Shown here one piece after another: positions 36,465 through 45,847 of a stretch of DNA of 64,000 nt. The DNA is from Micrococcales bacterium (GTDB lineage Bacteria; Actinomycetota; Actinomycetes; S36-B12; UBA10799), in contig JADKAV010000001.1 in NCBI GenBank assembly GCA_016719135.1, positions 1 through 64,000 of the forward strand, in the 5' to 3' direction. Below the pieces are notes generated by a model. That model searched no databases and was not told the DNA's origin. It saw only the letters and a list, made by a program, of their open reading frames with translations. Both the position numbers and the translations under genes were made by a program. Each line of letters starts with the position of its first letter. Position 1 is the stretch's first letter.

Positions 36465-37958
36465 ATGAGTGAGACAACAACCAAGGCAGCCGCTCCCCGC
36501 GCGCTGCGCATGTTCGACATGATCCTGTTCAGCGTCTGCGCGATCCTGTTGTTGAGCCAGGTCACGCTGACCGCCCAGATCGGCCCGTCGGCCGTGGTCT
36601 GGACGCTGCTGATCATCGCGATGTTCTTCCTGCCCTACGGGCTGATGACCGCCGAACTCGGGTCGACGTACCCGGACACCGGCGGCATCTACGCCTGGAT
36701 CGTGCGGGCGTTCGGCAACCGCTGGGGTACGCGGGTGTCCTGGTGGTACTGGGTGAATGTGGCCCTGTGGGTGCCATCGGTCTACCTGATGTTCTCCGTG
36801 GTGCTCACCGACATCTTCTTCCCCGGCATGGGGTTCTGGGCGCAGGTCGGAATCGCGATGGTGCTGATCGCCGCGAACTGGCTGGTCAATGTGCTGACCC
36901 TGGACACCGGCAAGTGGGTGTCCAACCTCGGCGCCATGATCACCGTGGGCGTGATTGTCCTGATCGGTGTCGCGGGCATCGTGGCGTGGAACACCGACGG
37001 GTCAGCCACGGAGTTCGCGTGGAACACCGAGTCGATGATTCCGACGGCGGCCACGATGGCACTGGCACTGCCGATCATCATCTACAACTTCCTCGGATTC
37101 GAGCTGATGAGCAGCGCCAGCAACGAGATGCACAACCCCCGTCGCGACGTGCCCCGCACGATCGTGATCGCCGGCGTCCTGATCGGCTCCTTCTACCTGA
37201 TCTCCACGATCGGCATGCAGATCGTCATGCCTGCAGACGAGATCTCGGAGACCAGCGGTCTGATGGACGTCCTGAAGTCCGTATTCGGGTCCGGCGTGCT
37301 CGTGACGCTGGTCGGCATCGGCATCCTGTACGCGTTCTTCGCCGCGTTGATCCCGTGGACCATCGGCGCTAACCGTGCGGCCGCGGAAGCCGCCGAGCAA
37401 GGCGACCTGCCGCCGGTGTTCAAGCGGATCAACGCCAAGCACCGCACGCCGGTGGGCGCGGCCGGCATGACCGCACTGGTCAGCGCCAGCATCACCCTGA
37501 TCTACGGTGTGCTGTTCAGCCTGACCAACGGCGACATCGACGCACTGTTCTGGAGCCTGTTCGCGTTCAGCTCGATCGTGTTCCTGCTGCCGTACGTGGC
37601 GATGTCGCTGGCGTTCCTGCGCTTGCGCAAGATCGACGCGGACGCCACGCGGCCTTACCGGGTCCCCGGTGGCGCCGCCGGTGCGATCGTGTCCGCAGGC
37701 CTGGTTGTGGCGCTGCTGGCCGCCGCGGTGTTCTTCTTCGTGTGGAACCCCTGGGCCGAGTTCGACGCCACCACCACGTGGCTGATCCTGGCCGGTCTGG
37801 GTGCCACCTTCGCCGTGCAGGAGTTGTTCGTGGCGATGTCCCCGCGGTGGAAGAAGCACGTCCACCCGGAGGCCGGTGCACGCGTCAACTTGGACGGGAC
37901 CGCACCGGACACCGCCGAGGGCATCGAACGCACATACGAGGGAAGTGACCGGTCATGA
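36465..37958 (+). CDS. aguD: APC-family antiporter, probably agmatine/putrescine
   Basis: A 497-residue amino acid-polyamine-organocation transporter with about 12 helices (first helix FDMILFSVCAILLLSQVTL; second segment AELGSTYPDTGGIYAWIV). Position between putrescine carbamoyltransferase and agmatine deiminase supports agmatine import against putrescine export, as for AguD. Two ATGs compete: 36456 directly abuts GAGGAG, while 36465 has it at normal spacing, so 36465 is chosen. The stop overlaps the next start by four bases (ATGA). Confidence 0.88.
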   Translation: MSETTTKAAAPRALRMFDMILFSVCAILLLSQVTLTAQIGPSAVVWTLLIIAMFFLPYGLMTAELGSTYPDTGGIYAWIVRAFGNRWGTRVSWWYWVNVALWVPSVYLMFSVVLTDIFFPGMGFWAQVGIAMVLIAANWLVNVLTLDTGKWVSNLGAMITVGVIVLIGVAGIVAWNTDGSATEFAWNTESMIPTAATMALALPIIIYNFLGFELMSSASNEMHNPRRDVPRTIVIAGVLIGSFYLISTIGMQIVMPADEISETSGLMDVLKSVFGSGVLVTLVGIGILYAFFAALIPWTIGANRAAAEAAEQGDLPPVFKRINAKHRTPVGAAGMTALVSASITLIYGVLFSLTNGDIDALFWSLFAFSSIVFLLPYVAMSLAFLRLRKIDADATRPYRVPGGAAGAIVSAGLVVALLAAAVFFFVWNPWAEFDATTTWLILAGLGATFAVQELFVAMSPRWKKHVHPEAGARVNLDGTAPDTAEGIERTYEGSDRS

Positions 37959-39057
37959 GCCGCATCGTCGACAGCACACCGAAGGCCGACGGCTTCCGGA
38001 TGCCAGCCGAGTGGGAGCGCCAGTGCAACTGCTGGATGGTCTGGCCGGAGCGGCCCGACAACTGGCGCCTCGGCGGCAAGCCCGCACAGGAGGCCTTCTC
38101 CCAGGTCGCCGCGGCCATCTGCGAACACGAACCCCTGACCATGGTCGTCTCCGGGCAGCAGTACCTGAACGCCCGCGAACACCTGCCGGCCGACGTCCGG
38201 GAGGTCGAGATGACCACCGACGACTCGTGGATGCGCGACACCGGTCCGACGTTCGTCATCAACGACGCTGGCGAGTTGCGCGGAGTCGACTGGCGGTTCA
38301 ACGCGTGGGGTGGGCTCGAGGGTGGTCTGTACTTCCCGTGGGACCACGACGATCTGGTCGCCCGGAAGGTGTTGGAGATGGAAGGCGTGCCGATGTACCA
38401 CGCCGACTTCGTCCTCGAGGGCGGGTCCATCGATGTGGACGGGCAGGGCACGGTGTTGACCACCGAACAATGCCTGCTGAATCACAACCGCAACCCGGAG
38501 CTGTCCAAGGAGCAGATCGAGCACAACCTCTGCGAGTACCTGGGCGCCGACAAGGTGATCTGGCTGCCGCGCGGGGTCTACCTCGATGAGACCGACGGCC
38601 ACGTGGACAACTTCGCCCGGTTCGCCGCGCCGGGAGTGGTCATGCTGACGTGGACCGACGACCGCACTGATCCGCAGTGGGAGATCAGCAACGAGGCGCT
38701 ACAGATCCTGCAGAGGGAGACCGACGCCCGCGGCCGGAAACTGGAGGTCGTCAAGCTGCATCAGCCCGGCCCGATCTACATCACTGCCGAGGAGGCCGCA
38801 GGTGTCGACCACATACCGGCGTGCAGCCGCGGGTGGAAGGTGAGCGCCTGGCCGGTTCGTACGTGAACTCGTTCATCGGCAACGGGGTGGTCGTACTGCC
38901 GGTGTTCGACGACCCGCACGACGAGGACGCGATCCTGACGTACAAGCGGTTGTTCCCCGACCGCGAGATCGTCACCGTGCCCGGACGCGAGATCCTGCTC
39001 GGCGGCGGTAACGTGCACTGCATCACACAGCAGGAACCCTCGGGGGCGAACGGGTGA
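37955..39057 (+). CDS. aguA: Agmatine deiminase, one frameshift
   Basis: Hydrolyses agmatine to N-carbamoylputrescine and ammonia. The first frame gives RMPAEWERQCNCWMVWPERP, the active-site DDSWMRDTGPTFVI, FVLEGGSIDVDGQGT and DETDGHVDNFARF. Near 38830-38850 a one-base change moves to another frame that continues SYVNSFIGNGVVVLPVFDDP and ends with the nucleophile loop GGGNVHCITQQEP. The joined protein has about 367 residues, the normal length, with all catalytic residues present, so an indel error or very recent mutation is likely. Starts inside the antiporter stop (ATGA) and ends inside the tetR start. Confidence 0.92.
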
Positions 39058-39650
39058 AAACCCAGGTGCACATGTCCGCAGGCGATCGGCGCGAGGCGCT
39101 GATCGCCGCGGCGGTGCGCGCCATCCGGGAGCGGGGGATGCTGGAGTCCAGCACCCGCACGGTTGCGGCCGAGGCCGGTGTCAGCACCGGATTGATGCAC
39201 CACTACTTCGCCAGCTACGACGATCTGATGGCCGCGGCCTTCGAACGGGTCGCGACCGAGGATCTGCAGCGCGCCCGGGAGGTGGTGGCGGCGTTGCCGA
39301 CCCCCAGTGAGCGCCTGGACGCGCTGGTCTCGGAGTTCCAGCCGGCGCACGACGCCTGGCAGTTCCAGTGGTGGATGGATGCGTGGAGTTCCTCGCCTCG
39401 GCATCCCGCGGTGCGCGAGACCGCCGCCCGGATCAACCGCGGCTGGCAGGCCCTGATCGAGGAGATCCTGGCTGATGGCGCAGCGACCGGTGAGTTCGTC
39501 TGCCCGGATCCGCGCGCTTCCTCCTGGCGGCTGTTGGCTCTGCTCGACGGCTTGACCATCCAGGTCGTGGCCCAGACCGACGGCCCGGGCCGGGCCGACG
39601 TCGAGAAGTGGTCGTATCACGCCGCCCGGGTGGAGACTGGGCGCGCCTGA
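39054..39650 (+). CDS. TetR-family regulator of the agmatine operon
   Basis: A 198-residue TetR protein. The helix-turn-helix lies at about 15-55 (REALIAAAVRAIRERGM; TRTVAAEAGVSTGLMHHYFA). The C-terminal domain is of the BetI-like type (WQFQWWMDAWSSSPRHPAVR). The GTG start overlaps the aguA stop by four bases, so it is cotranslated with the pathway and probably represses the operon until agmatine or a product is present. The candidate operator is at 35301-35318. Confidence 0.9.
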   Translation: MKTQVHMSAGDRREALIAAAVRAIRERGMLESSTRTVAAEAGVSTGLMHHYFASYDDLMAAAFERVATEDLQRAREVVAALPTPSERLDALVSEFQPAHDAWQFQWWMDAWSSSPRHPAVRETAARINRGWQALIEEILADGAATGEFVCPDPRASSWRLLALLDGLTIQVVAQTDGPGRADVEKWSYHAARVETGRA

Positions 39651-39790
39651 CCATCAAACCAGGGCCGCACAGGAACAGAAACAGCCTTCCAGTCGCCTTT
39701 TTGTGGCCCGTAGCGCCCGAATTGTCGCAAATCATATGATTACACTCGCCAGGATCTGGTGGTCTCGGCCCAGTTGTGATGGCCCTTGGG

Positions 39791-40159
39791 TCACGCCTTG
39801 GGCGTGATGACCACGGCAGAACCATAGGCCAGGATCTCCGAGAGCCCTGCGTCGCTGCCCCCAACGTCGGAGGAGTCGAAACGGACCCCGATGACCGCGT
39901 TCGCGCCCAGCGACTGGGCGTGCGCGATCAACCGGCCAAGCGCGTCCCGGCGGGCCTGGTCGACCACGTCGGTGTACTGCGGCACCTCACCGGCCTTGAG
40001 CGCTCTGAACCCGCCGGTGAAACCCTTGGTGAATCCGACCGAGCGCACAAGGACTCCCCAGGTGAGGCCCAGGTGTTTCTGGATCTCGTACCCAGGGATC
40101 TCAAAGGCGGTTGTGCAGGGGATTGCTTCGTTGATGGGCGCGTCTGCGGGATCAGCCAT
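39791..40159 (-). CDS. YbjQ/UPF0145 family protein
   Basis: A 122-residue soluble protein of the YbjQ (putative heavy-metal-binding) family. Features are IPGYEIQKHLGLTWGVLVRS, a central DVVDQARRDALGRLIAHAQS helix, and GANAVIGVRFDSSDVGG followed by AYGSAVVI. Family members form pentamers; the metal role is unproven. It sits 39 bases downstream of the NUDIX gene on the opposite side of its own start and is probably transcribed alone. Confidence 0.85.
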   Translation of the reverse strand: MADPADAPINEAIPCTTAFEIPGYEIQKHLGLTWGVLVRSVGFTKGFTGGFRALKAGEVPQYTDVVDQARRDALGRLIAHAQSLGANAVIGVRFDSSDVGGSDAGLSEILAYGSAVVITPKA

Positions 40160-40198
40160 ACGGCGAGGGTAGGACCCGGATCCGTCTCGTCGCGCACT

Positions 40199-40663
40199 TC
40201 AGAGGTCGATCACCCTGCTGACGGCTTCCAGGATCGGGCGCTGTCCGCTCACGATCTTCACCTGCGCCACCTCGATCGTGAACCACTGCGCATCATCGGT
40301 CTCAGGGAACTGCTGGATCTGTCCCGAACGGGGCGGCCATTCCATGTCGAAGAGATTGCTGCTCACAAAGGCCAACTCCTCATCGGTTTCGACGACGAAC
40401 GCCCGGACCCGCTTTCCGCTGGGCATCCTGGTCTCGCCGGCGTCGAGCCACTCACCCCCGGGTGCGGGACGCCCGACCTCCTCCTGGAACTCCCTGGCCG
40501 CGACCGCCCGGGCGTCCTCGGTCGTCGGGTCGTACTCCCCCTTCGCGATCGACCACGCGCCGTGGTCCTTGTGCGCCCAATACGGACCCGCCATGTGTAC
40601 GAGGAAGATCTCGAGCCCGTGCGCTGATCGACGGACCGGCACGAGACCTGCACTGAACGGCAC
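40199..40663 (-). CDS. NUDIX hydrolase
   Basis: A 154-residue NUDIX protein. The Nudix box appears as GEYDPTTEDARAVAAREFQE-EVG, with one extra residue between the first Gly and Glu compared with the consensus, and the metal-binding REFQEE intact. N-terminal SAGLVPVRRSAHGLEIFLVH and WAHKDHGAWSIAKGEY match small actinobacterial NUDIX proteins related to diadenosine polyphosphate or dNTP hydrolases. It follows the DHA2 exporter by a single base, suggesting cotranscription. Confidence 0.87.
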   Translation of the reverse strand: MPFSAGLVPVRRSAHGLEIFLVHMAGPYWAHKDHGAWSIAKGEYDPTTEDARAVAAREFQEEVGRPAPGGEWLDAGETRMPSGKRVRAFVVETDEELAFVSSNLFDMEWPPRSGQIQQFPETDDAQWFTIEVAQVKIVSGQRPILEAVSRVIDL

Positions 40664-40664
40664 T

Positions 40665-42236
40665 TCAGTCGACCGTCTCGGGCACGGGCACGCCGGCGTC
40701 GTGGGCCAGCTCGTCCTCGATGCTGGGCTTGGTCTTCAGCGGAACCTCCTTGAGGAAGAACGACAGGACGAAGGCAACCAGCATCACCGGCACTGCGATC
40801 AGGAACGTCTGGTCGATCGAGTTCGCGAACGACAACAGCACGCCGTCCCGGATCGGCCCGGGGAGATCCGAGATGCCACCGATGGAGGCGATCGCACTTT
40901 GACCAGCCCCGTTGAGTTGCGCCGCGACCTCAGCCGGCAGGTTCTTGCTGAGTTCCGTGGCCAACTGGGCTGTCCACACGGCGCCGAACACCGCCGTGCC
41001 GAAGGATCCACCGATGCTGCGGAAGAACGTGGTCGTGCTGGTGGCTGCCCCGAGTTGTTTGTGTTCGACGTTGTTCTGGACCGCGATCACCAGAACCTGC
41101 ATGACACCGCCGAGTCCGGTGCCGAGGACGAAGGCGGAAAGCCATACGAACCAAATGTCGGTGTCGACCCCGCAGCGCGACAGCATGAACAGACCGACTG
41201 TCGCGGTCCCCGAGCCCAGGATCGGGAAGATCTTGTAACGGCCGGTGCGAGTGATCAACCGACCGCTGACGACCGACGTGATCAGCAGACCAAGCATCAG
41301 TGGCAACAACTGCAGCCCCGCGCTGGTCGGTGAGGCACCGCGCACGACCTGCATGAAGATCGACAGATAGACGATCGACCCGAACATCGCGAAACCGACG
41401 ACGAAGCCCATCGCTGAGGCCACCCGCAGCACCGGCAGTCGGAACATCGACAACGGAACCACCGGCTCAGGGTGCCGCAACTCCTGCCAGATGAATGCCG
41501 CCACCGCCACGAGCCCACCGACAGCCAGACCGACGATCTGTGCCGATGCCCAGGGGTACCTCTGGCCTCCCCACACGGCCACGAGCAGCAGCATCACCGT
41601 CCCGGTGACCATGAAGACCGCGCCCAGCCAGTCGATGCGGTGCTTCTGCTTGTGAACGGGCAGGTGCAGGACCGCGCCGAGCACAAGGAACGCCGCCACC
41701 CCCAACGGGATGTTGACGTAGAAGACCCAGCGCCAGCTGAGGTGCTCTGTGAACAAGCCCCCGAGCAATGGTCCAATGACGCTCGCGACCCCGAACACCG
41801 CTCCGAACAGACCCATGTACTTGCCACGTTCACGCGGGGACACGATGTCGGCGATGACTGCCATGACCAGCACCATCAAGCCGCCGCCACCGATGCCCTG
41901 TAGTGCCCGGGTGCCGATCAACTGCGCCATGCTTTGCGACAGTCCAGCCAGCGCGGATGCGGCAACGAAGATCGCGACGGCCGACTGCAGCATGAGCTTG
42001 CGGCCGTAGAGATCGGAGAGTTTGCCCCAGATGGGAGTGCTCGCCGTGGCAGCCAGCAGGTATGCGGTCACCACCCAGGACAACTCGTTGAGCCCACCCA
42101 GGTCGCTGGTGATCGTGGGCAGGGCGGTGGACACGATGGTCTGGTCCAGGGCCGCCAGCAACATGGTCATCATCAGGGCGGTGAATATCAGCCCGAGGTT
42201 GCGTTGCTTGGTTACGACTGGGACTGCCTCGCTCAT
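40665..42236 (-). CDS. DHA2-family (14-helix) multidrug efflux MFS transporter
   Basis: A 523-residue exporter of the EmrB/QacA group. Landmarks are LDQTIVSTALPTITSDLGG, WVVTAYLLAATASTPIWGKL, GKLSDLYGRKLM (motif A) and GPLLGGLFTEHLSWRWVFYV (motif C), with 14 predicted helices. The gene is directly downstream of a MarR regulator and overlaps its stop, a frequent arrangement for drug-inducible efflux. Substrate range cannot be deduced. Confidence 0.93.
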   Translation of the reverse strand: MSEAVPVVTKQRNLGLIFTALMMTMLLAALDQTIVSTALPTITSDLGGLNELSWVVTAYLLAATASTPIWGKLSDLYGRKLMLQSAVAIFVAASALAGLSQSMAQLIGTRALQGIGGGGLMVLVMAVIADIVSPRERGKYMGLFGAVFGVASVIGPLLGGLFTEHLSWRWVFYVNIPLGVAAFLVLGAVLHLPVHKQKHRIDWLGAVFMVTGTVMLLLVAVWGGQRYPWASAQIVGLAVGGLVAVAAFIWQELRHPEPVVPLSMFRLPVLRVASAMGFVVGFAMFGSIVYLSIFMQVVRGASPTSAGLQLLPLMLGLLITSVVSGRLITRTGRYKIFPILGSGTATVGLFMLSRCGVDTDIWFVWLSAFVLGTGLGGVMQVLVIAVQNNVEHKQLGAATSTTTFFRSIGGSFGTAVFGAVWTAQLATELSKNLPAEVAAQLNGAGQSAIASIGGISDLPGPIRDGVLLSFANSIDQTFLIAVPVMLVAFVLSFFLKEVPLKTKPSIEDELAHDAGVPVPETVD

Positions 42237-42679
42237 CAGGCGTTCTCCTCAGCGATCAGTTCATCCAGGTCGTGTGCAAGCCGGGCCAGCAGCGTCACTA
42301 GTTGCTTTCGGTCGCGGCGCGACCAACTCGCAAGTGCGGGTTCCACAGCTCGCGCGCGGTTGGCGAGCATCTCGCGCATCACGTCGCTACCTTCGTCTGT
42401 GACTTCCACCAGGCAGGCCCGGGCGTCGTCGGGATCTGTGGACTTCGCCACGAGACCTCGCCGGGCAAGGGCATCGATGTGGCGGCTGGCTGTGGACACG
42501 TCGATATGGTTTTCTTGCGCCACGGCGCTGGGTCGCACCGGCCCCAGACGCACAACTGTGATCAGGATCTTGCTCAATCCTTGGTCCAGCGGATCGCCGG
42601 TTGCGAGCACCTGGGCACAGCGCGCCGCCTTGTACAAAGACAGCACTCCGGTCTCAAGGTCATTAGTTGCTTGCACCAC
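42236..42679 (-). CDS. MarR-family transcriptional regulator
   Basis: A regulator of about 147 residues with a winged helix (RPSAVAQENHIDVSTASRHI, DALARRGLVAKSTDPDDARA) and flanking dimerisation helices. GTG at 42679 or 42676 is the likely start. The inverted repeat CTTGCACCACGCAAG (42670-42684) straddles the start and is a plausible autoregulatory operator. The stop overlaps the DHA2 start by one base (TGATG), so the two are coupled and the efflux pump is its probable target. Confidence 0.88.
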   Translation of the reverse strand: MVQATNDLETGVLSLYKAARCAQVLATGDPLDQGLSKILITVVRLGPVRPSAVAQENHIDVSTASRHIDALARRGLVAKSTDPDDARACLVEVTDEGSDVMREMLANRARAVEPALASWSRRDRKQLVTLLARLAHDLDELIAEENA

Positions 42680-42693
42680 GCAAGTATCACACA

Positions 42694-43467
42694 CTAGGTC
42701 GTGGGTCGATAGACCTCATAACAACGCTCCCCCAGCGATTGAAATCCCAGGGACCGATACAGCCGAGCAGCGGCCGAATCCGGTTCCGCCAGGATCAGCC
42801 AGCTGTCCACACCCCGGTCAGCGGCCCACCGGCTCGCAACGCCCAGCAGATGGGAGGCCAGGCCTTTGCCCCGATGCGCGGGCGCGGTGCTGACGTCTTG
42901 GTAGCGGGCTACCTGCTGCAGGCACACGACGATGCCCAGGTCGGCCACCAGCTCCACGCCGGCGAAGACCCCGAAGAACGCACCCAGGCCGTCGTCGCTG
43001 AGCTGTTGATGCGTCGCAATCCGGCGGCTGGCGAAGTCGTCGTAGCCGGGCGAGTCACCGCGTTCAGCCACGTCCGCGCGATGAGCCAATGCCCAGTCCT
43101 CGTCGGTGAGCAACTGCCTCACGTCGTATCCCGGCGGCAATTCCTTCGGCCATAGCGGCTCTCGGCGGATGAGGCTTTCCGTGGACTCGAGCTGAACATC
43201 GAAGGGCTGCCACGCAAGCGGCGATGGCGCACACGGCAGTCCGATCGCCACATGATCAGCGCCGGGTAGATGCATCTGGAAAGTCCGCAGGCATCGCGCC
43301 GGATCATCTGCCAGATCCCCCGATGTGACCAGGATGCAGTTGCCCCAGTGATACCCAGGGTTGTCCGGCGACCGCACCAAGATGTAGTCCTCGAAACCGG
43401 TGACCTGGGCACTGGACATCTCGAGGATCGCCAGGTCGGTGCGCCAGGCCAGCGGCAACTCGTGCAT
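42694..43467 (-). CDS. GNAT-family N-acetyltransferase
   Basis: A 257-residue protein. The ATG at 43467 (MHELPLAWRTDLAILEM) is used because sequence upstream is antisense to the racemase. The C-terminal half carries the GNAT fold with the acetyl-CoA loop APAHRGKGLASHLL, then AADRGVDSWLILAEPDSAAA and LYRSLGFQSLGERCYEVYR. The N-terminal half (YHWGNCILV and following) is also seen in acetyltransferase pairs in actinobacteria. Substrate unknown. Confidence 0.86.
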   Translation of the reverse strand: MHELPLAWRTDLAILEMSSAQVTGFEDYILVRSPDNPGYHWGNCILVTSGDLADDPARCLRTFQMHLPGADHVAIGLPCAPSPLAWQPFDVQLESTESLIRREPLWPKELPPGYDVRQLLTDEDWALAHRADVAERGDSPGYDDFASRRIATHQQLSDDGLGAFFGVFAGVELVADLGIVVCLQQVARYQDVSTAPAHRGKGLASHLLGVASRWAADRGVDSWLILAEPDSAAARLYRSLGFQSLGERCYEVYRPTT

Positions 43468-43506
43468 GCAGCCGACCCTACGGCGGCACTGCGGCATAGT
43501 TGGCCC

Positions 43507-44223
43507 ATGAGACGGCTTGGACTGTTGGGCGGCATGTCGTGGGAGTCCTCGGTCGAATACGAACGCCACATCAATCGGATCGTTCGTGACCGGCTCGGCG
43601 CAGTGGCGTCCGCAGATCTGCTGATCCGGTCCTTCAACTTCGCCGATATCGAGGCGTACCAGGAAGCCGGCGACTGGCAGGGGGCCGCCGAGGTTCTGGC
43701 CGCCGCCGCCCAGGATCTGGTCACGGCTGGGGCGCAGGCGATCGTCATCTGCACCAATACGATGCACCGGGTGGCCGACGAGGTCGAAGCGGCATCCGGG
43801 GTCCCGCTGATCCACATCGCGGACGCCACCGCGGCTGCGGTACACCGCGCCGGGGTCGACACTGTCGCACTGCTCGGAACCCGCTACACGATGGAGCAGG
43901 ACTTCTACGTCGGCCGACTGCGCAGCCATGGACTGCAGGTGTTGATCCCCGATGAGCCGGACCGGACGGTGGTCCACGAAGTGATCTACGGCGAACTCGT
44001 GCGAGGGGTCACTTCGCCAGACTCCAAGCGCGAGTACCTGCGGATCATCGACGGTCTGCGTGACCGCGGAGCACGCGGGGTGATCGCCGGATGCACTGAG
44101 ATCGAATTGCTGGTAGCCCCCAGTGATGTAGACCTGCACTACTTCCCGACCACCTTGATCCACGCGACCGCCGCCGCCGAATTCGCTCTGGGTGCAATCG
44201 ACAAGGTCGCCGAATCGCGATAG
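43507..44223 (+). CDS. Aspartate/glutamate racemase family protein
   Basis: A 238-residue cofactor-independent amino acid racemase. The ATG at 43507 gives MRRLGLLGGMSWESSVEYER, the typical start. The two catalytic cysteines are Cys82 in ICTNTMH and Cys196 in AGCTEIELL. Sequence pattern fits the YgeA/aspartate racemase group more than MurI glutamate racemase. The product could feed D-amino acids into the wall. Divergent from the GNAT gene. Confidence 0.92.
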   Translation: MRRLGLLGGMSWESSVEYERHINRIVRDRLGAVASADLLIRSFNFADIEAYQEAGDWQGAAEVLAAAAQDLVTAGAQAIVICTNTMHRVADEVEAASGVPLIHIADATAAAVHRAGVDTVALLGTRYTMEQDFYVGRLRSHGLQVLIPDEPDRTVVHEVIYGELVRGVTSPDSKREYLRIIDGLRDRGARGVIAGCTEIELLVAPSDVDLHYFPTTLIHATAAAEFALGAIDKVAESR

Positions 44224-44232
44224 AGGTTGTGT

Positions 44233-44658
44233 ATGGCAACCACACGTAGCGCACTGACGATTTGGAACGGCAGCCTCCTCGAGGGCAGTGGCCAGGTGAC
44301 ACTCGACTCCTCCGGGGTTGGCAGTTTTCCGGTGTCATGGCCTGCCCGCTCGGAGGAACCAGGCGGCATGACCAGCCCGGAGGAAATGATCGCTGCGGCG
44401 CACTCATCATGCTTCGCGATGGCACTGTCCAACGCACTGGCGAAGGCAGGCAGTACTCCTGCGCAACTCGAGACCAAGGCCGAGGTGGACTTCCAGCCGG
44501 GCGTGGGAATCACCGAGATTCGCCTGCACGTCAAGGGCGACGTACCTGGCCTGGACGCACAAGGATTCGAAGCTGCGGCCGAAGACGCGAAAGAGAACTG
44601 CCCAGTGAGCCAAGCGCTCAAGGCCGTGGCGATCACACTGTCGGTGGAGATGGCCTAG
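44233..44658 (+). CDS. osmC: OsmC/Ohr-family peroxiredoxin, paralog 1
   Basis: A 141-residue thiol peroxidase for organic hydroperoxides. Redox cysteines are Cys60 in AAHSSCFAMAL and Cys123 in ENCPVSQAL. The ATG at 44233 has an AGAGG site; a GTG at 44227 is possible. It lies 9 bases after the racemase gene. A second OsmC is encoded at 57040; the two share the AAHSSCF and CPVS motifs but diverge elsewhere, and this one lacks the operator seen there. Confidence 0.92.
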   Translation: MATTRSALTIWNGSLLEGSGQVTLDSSGVGSFPVSWPARSEEPGGMTSPEEMIAAAHSSCFAMALSNALAKAGSTPAQLETKAEVDFQPGVGITEIRLHVKGDVPGLDAQGFEAAAEDAKENCPVSQALKAVAITLSVEMA

Positions 44659-44661
44659 CGG

Positions 44662-45276
44662 TCACTGGGTTGCGTCAGGCCAGCCCATCGCGAGAGTCTG
44701 CGACAGCTCCTTGCTGAAGTCGTGCACCATCGCCAACAGTTCGACGATCTGGGCCGCCTGGAGCATGGCGATCTGATCAAGAGCAGTCACCGGAGTGATC
44801 GCTGCCAACTGCCAGCACGAAGCCAAAGGATCGTCTGACAGCTGCACATCCGCCGGCCACGACTGCGCGAACTCGCTGTTCATCGCGAGCGCCTTCCGCA
44901 GCGCGGTTTCGGCGACGTCGCGCACCGGCTGCAGACCCGGATCCCACCTCAACTCCGGCAGCAGTTCGACCTCTGCACGCGGGTACGGGTCCTCCGGCAA
45001 CCACTGCACAACCCGGAACCGGGACGTGCCGCGCGCCATCAGCACCATCGAATCCTCCATGGCCTCCACCTCGACCACCTGCGCCACGGTGCCGACCGAG
45101 AACCGCTGGTCTCCCCCACCCACCTCGTGACCGCGTTCGATGAGGACGACCCCGAACTCCGGGTCAGGTTGCTCGAGCAGGTCGCCCAGCATCTTCAGGT
45201 AGCGCGGCTCGAACAGCCGCAGCGGCAAGGGCATGTGCGGGAACAGCACCGAACCCAGCGGGAACATCGGGATCAC
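44662..45276 (-). CDS. Lon N-terminal (substrate-binding) domain protein
   Basis: A stand-alone LON_substr_bdg protein of about 204 residues: IPMFPLGSVLFPHMPLPLRL, FEPRYLKML, EFGVVLIERGHEVGGGDQRF, VGTVAQVVEVEAMEDSMVLM. It lacks the ATPase and protease domains of Lon. Two GTG starts are possible, at 45282 and 45276; the latter has the GGAGAA site at better spacing. Stand-alone Lon-N proteins are widespread in actinobacteria; the role is unproven. Convergent with osmC, with a 3-base gap. Confidence 0.9.
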   Translation of the reverse strand: MIPMFPLGSVLFPHMPLPLRLFEPRYLKMLGDLLEQPDPEFGVVLIERGHEVGGGDQRFSVGTVAQVVEVEAMEDSMVLMARGTSRFRVVQWLPEDPYPRAEVELLPELRWDPGLQPVRDVAETALRKALAMNSEFAQSWPADVQLSDDPLASCWQLAAITPVTALDQIAMLQAAQIVELLAMVHDFSKELSQTLAMGWPDATQ

Positions 45277-45442
45277 GGCCACTTCTCCAGCGAATCACCA
45301 CGGGTGCGATGACGCAATCGGGCCGGGAGGCGACTCCGTCTCGAGCGTCGGCGCGGGAGTTCTGCAAGTGTTCACCCGACGAGGAGTGCATCTTCGACCA
45401 CATCCGCACTCTGGGCTCCGGTGAGAGGCTTTCTCCCGGAAT

Positions 45443-45847
45443 TCACACGAATGGGTTCTCGAGGCGCACGCCCATAATCACGCCAGGACCACTCAGGTCC
45501 TCCGTCAAGAGAATCTGACATCCGGCGCGTGCCGCGCTGGCTGCTATCTGAGCGTCCCAGTAACTCATCTGATACTGCTGCGTGAGATGCAACGCCGTCG
45601 AGACGACCTCCTCATCAACTGGCACGATCTGCCATCCGCGGATGCGATCCACTGCCGCAATGGCCTGCACCGGATTCATCGGTTTGGCGAACTTGCGCGT
45701 GACGGTCACATAGAACTCACCGAGGACCTGGGTGCTGACTACAGGACGCGGATACTGCCTCAGGACCTCAGCGGCCTTGCGCTGCTTCACTTGCTGCCGT
45801 GAATCGAACAGATAGACCAAGACATTCGTATCGATGAAGACCCTCAT
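45443..45847 (-). CDS. vapC: PIN-domain toxin (VapC-like)
   Basis: A 134-residue PIN-fold RNase. Acidic active-site residues are Asp6 (MRVFIDTNVLVY), Glu44 (TQVLGEFYVT), Asp98 (SYWDAQIAA) and the Glu116-Asp117 pair (LLTEDL). Such proteins cleave RNA, often tRNA, when free of antitoxin. Its start overlaps the upstream antitoxin stop by four bases, the usual arrangement for translational coupling. Confidence 0.9.
   Translation of the reverse strand: MRVFIDTNVLVYLFDSRQQVKQRKAAEVLRQYPRPVVSTQVLGEFYVTVTRKFAKPMNPVQAIAAVDRIRGWQIVPVDEEVVSTALHLTQQYQMSYWDAQIAASAARAGCQILLTEDLSGPGVIMGVRLENPFV

Noticed and set aside
45309..45518. Short plus-strand frame of 69 codons between the Lon-N gene and vapC
   Set aside because: It overlaps the vapC 3' end, has no recognisable family and mixed composition; treated as non-coding.
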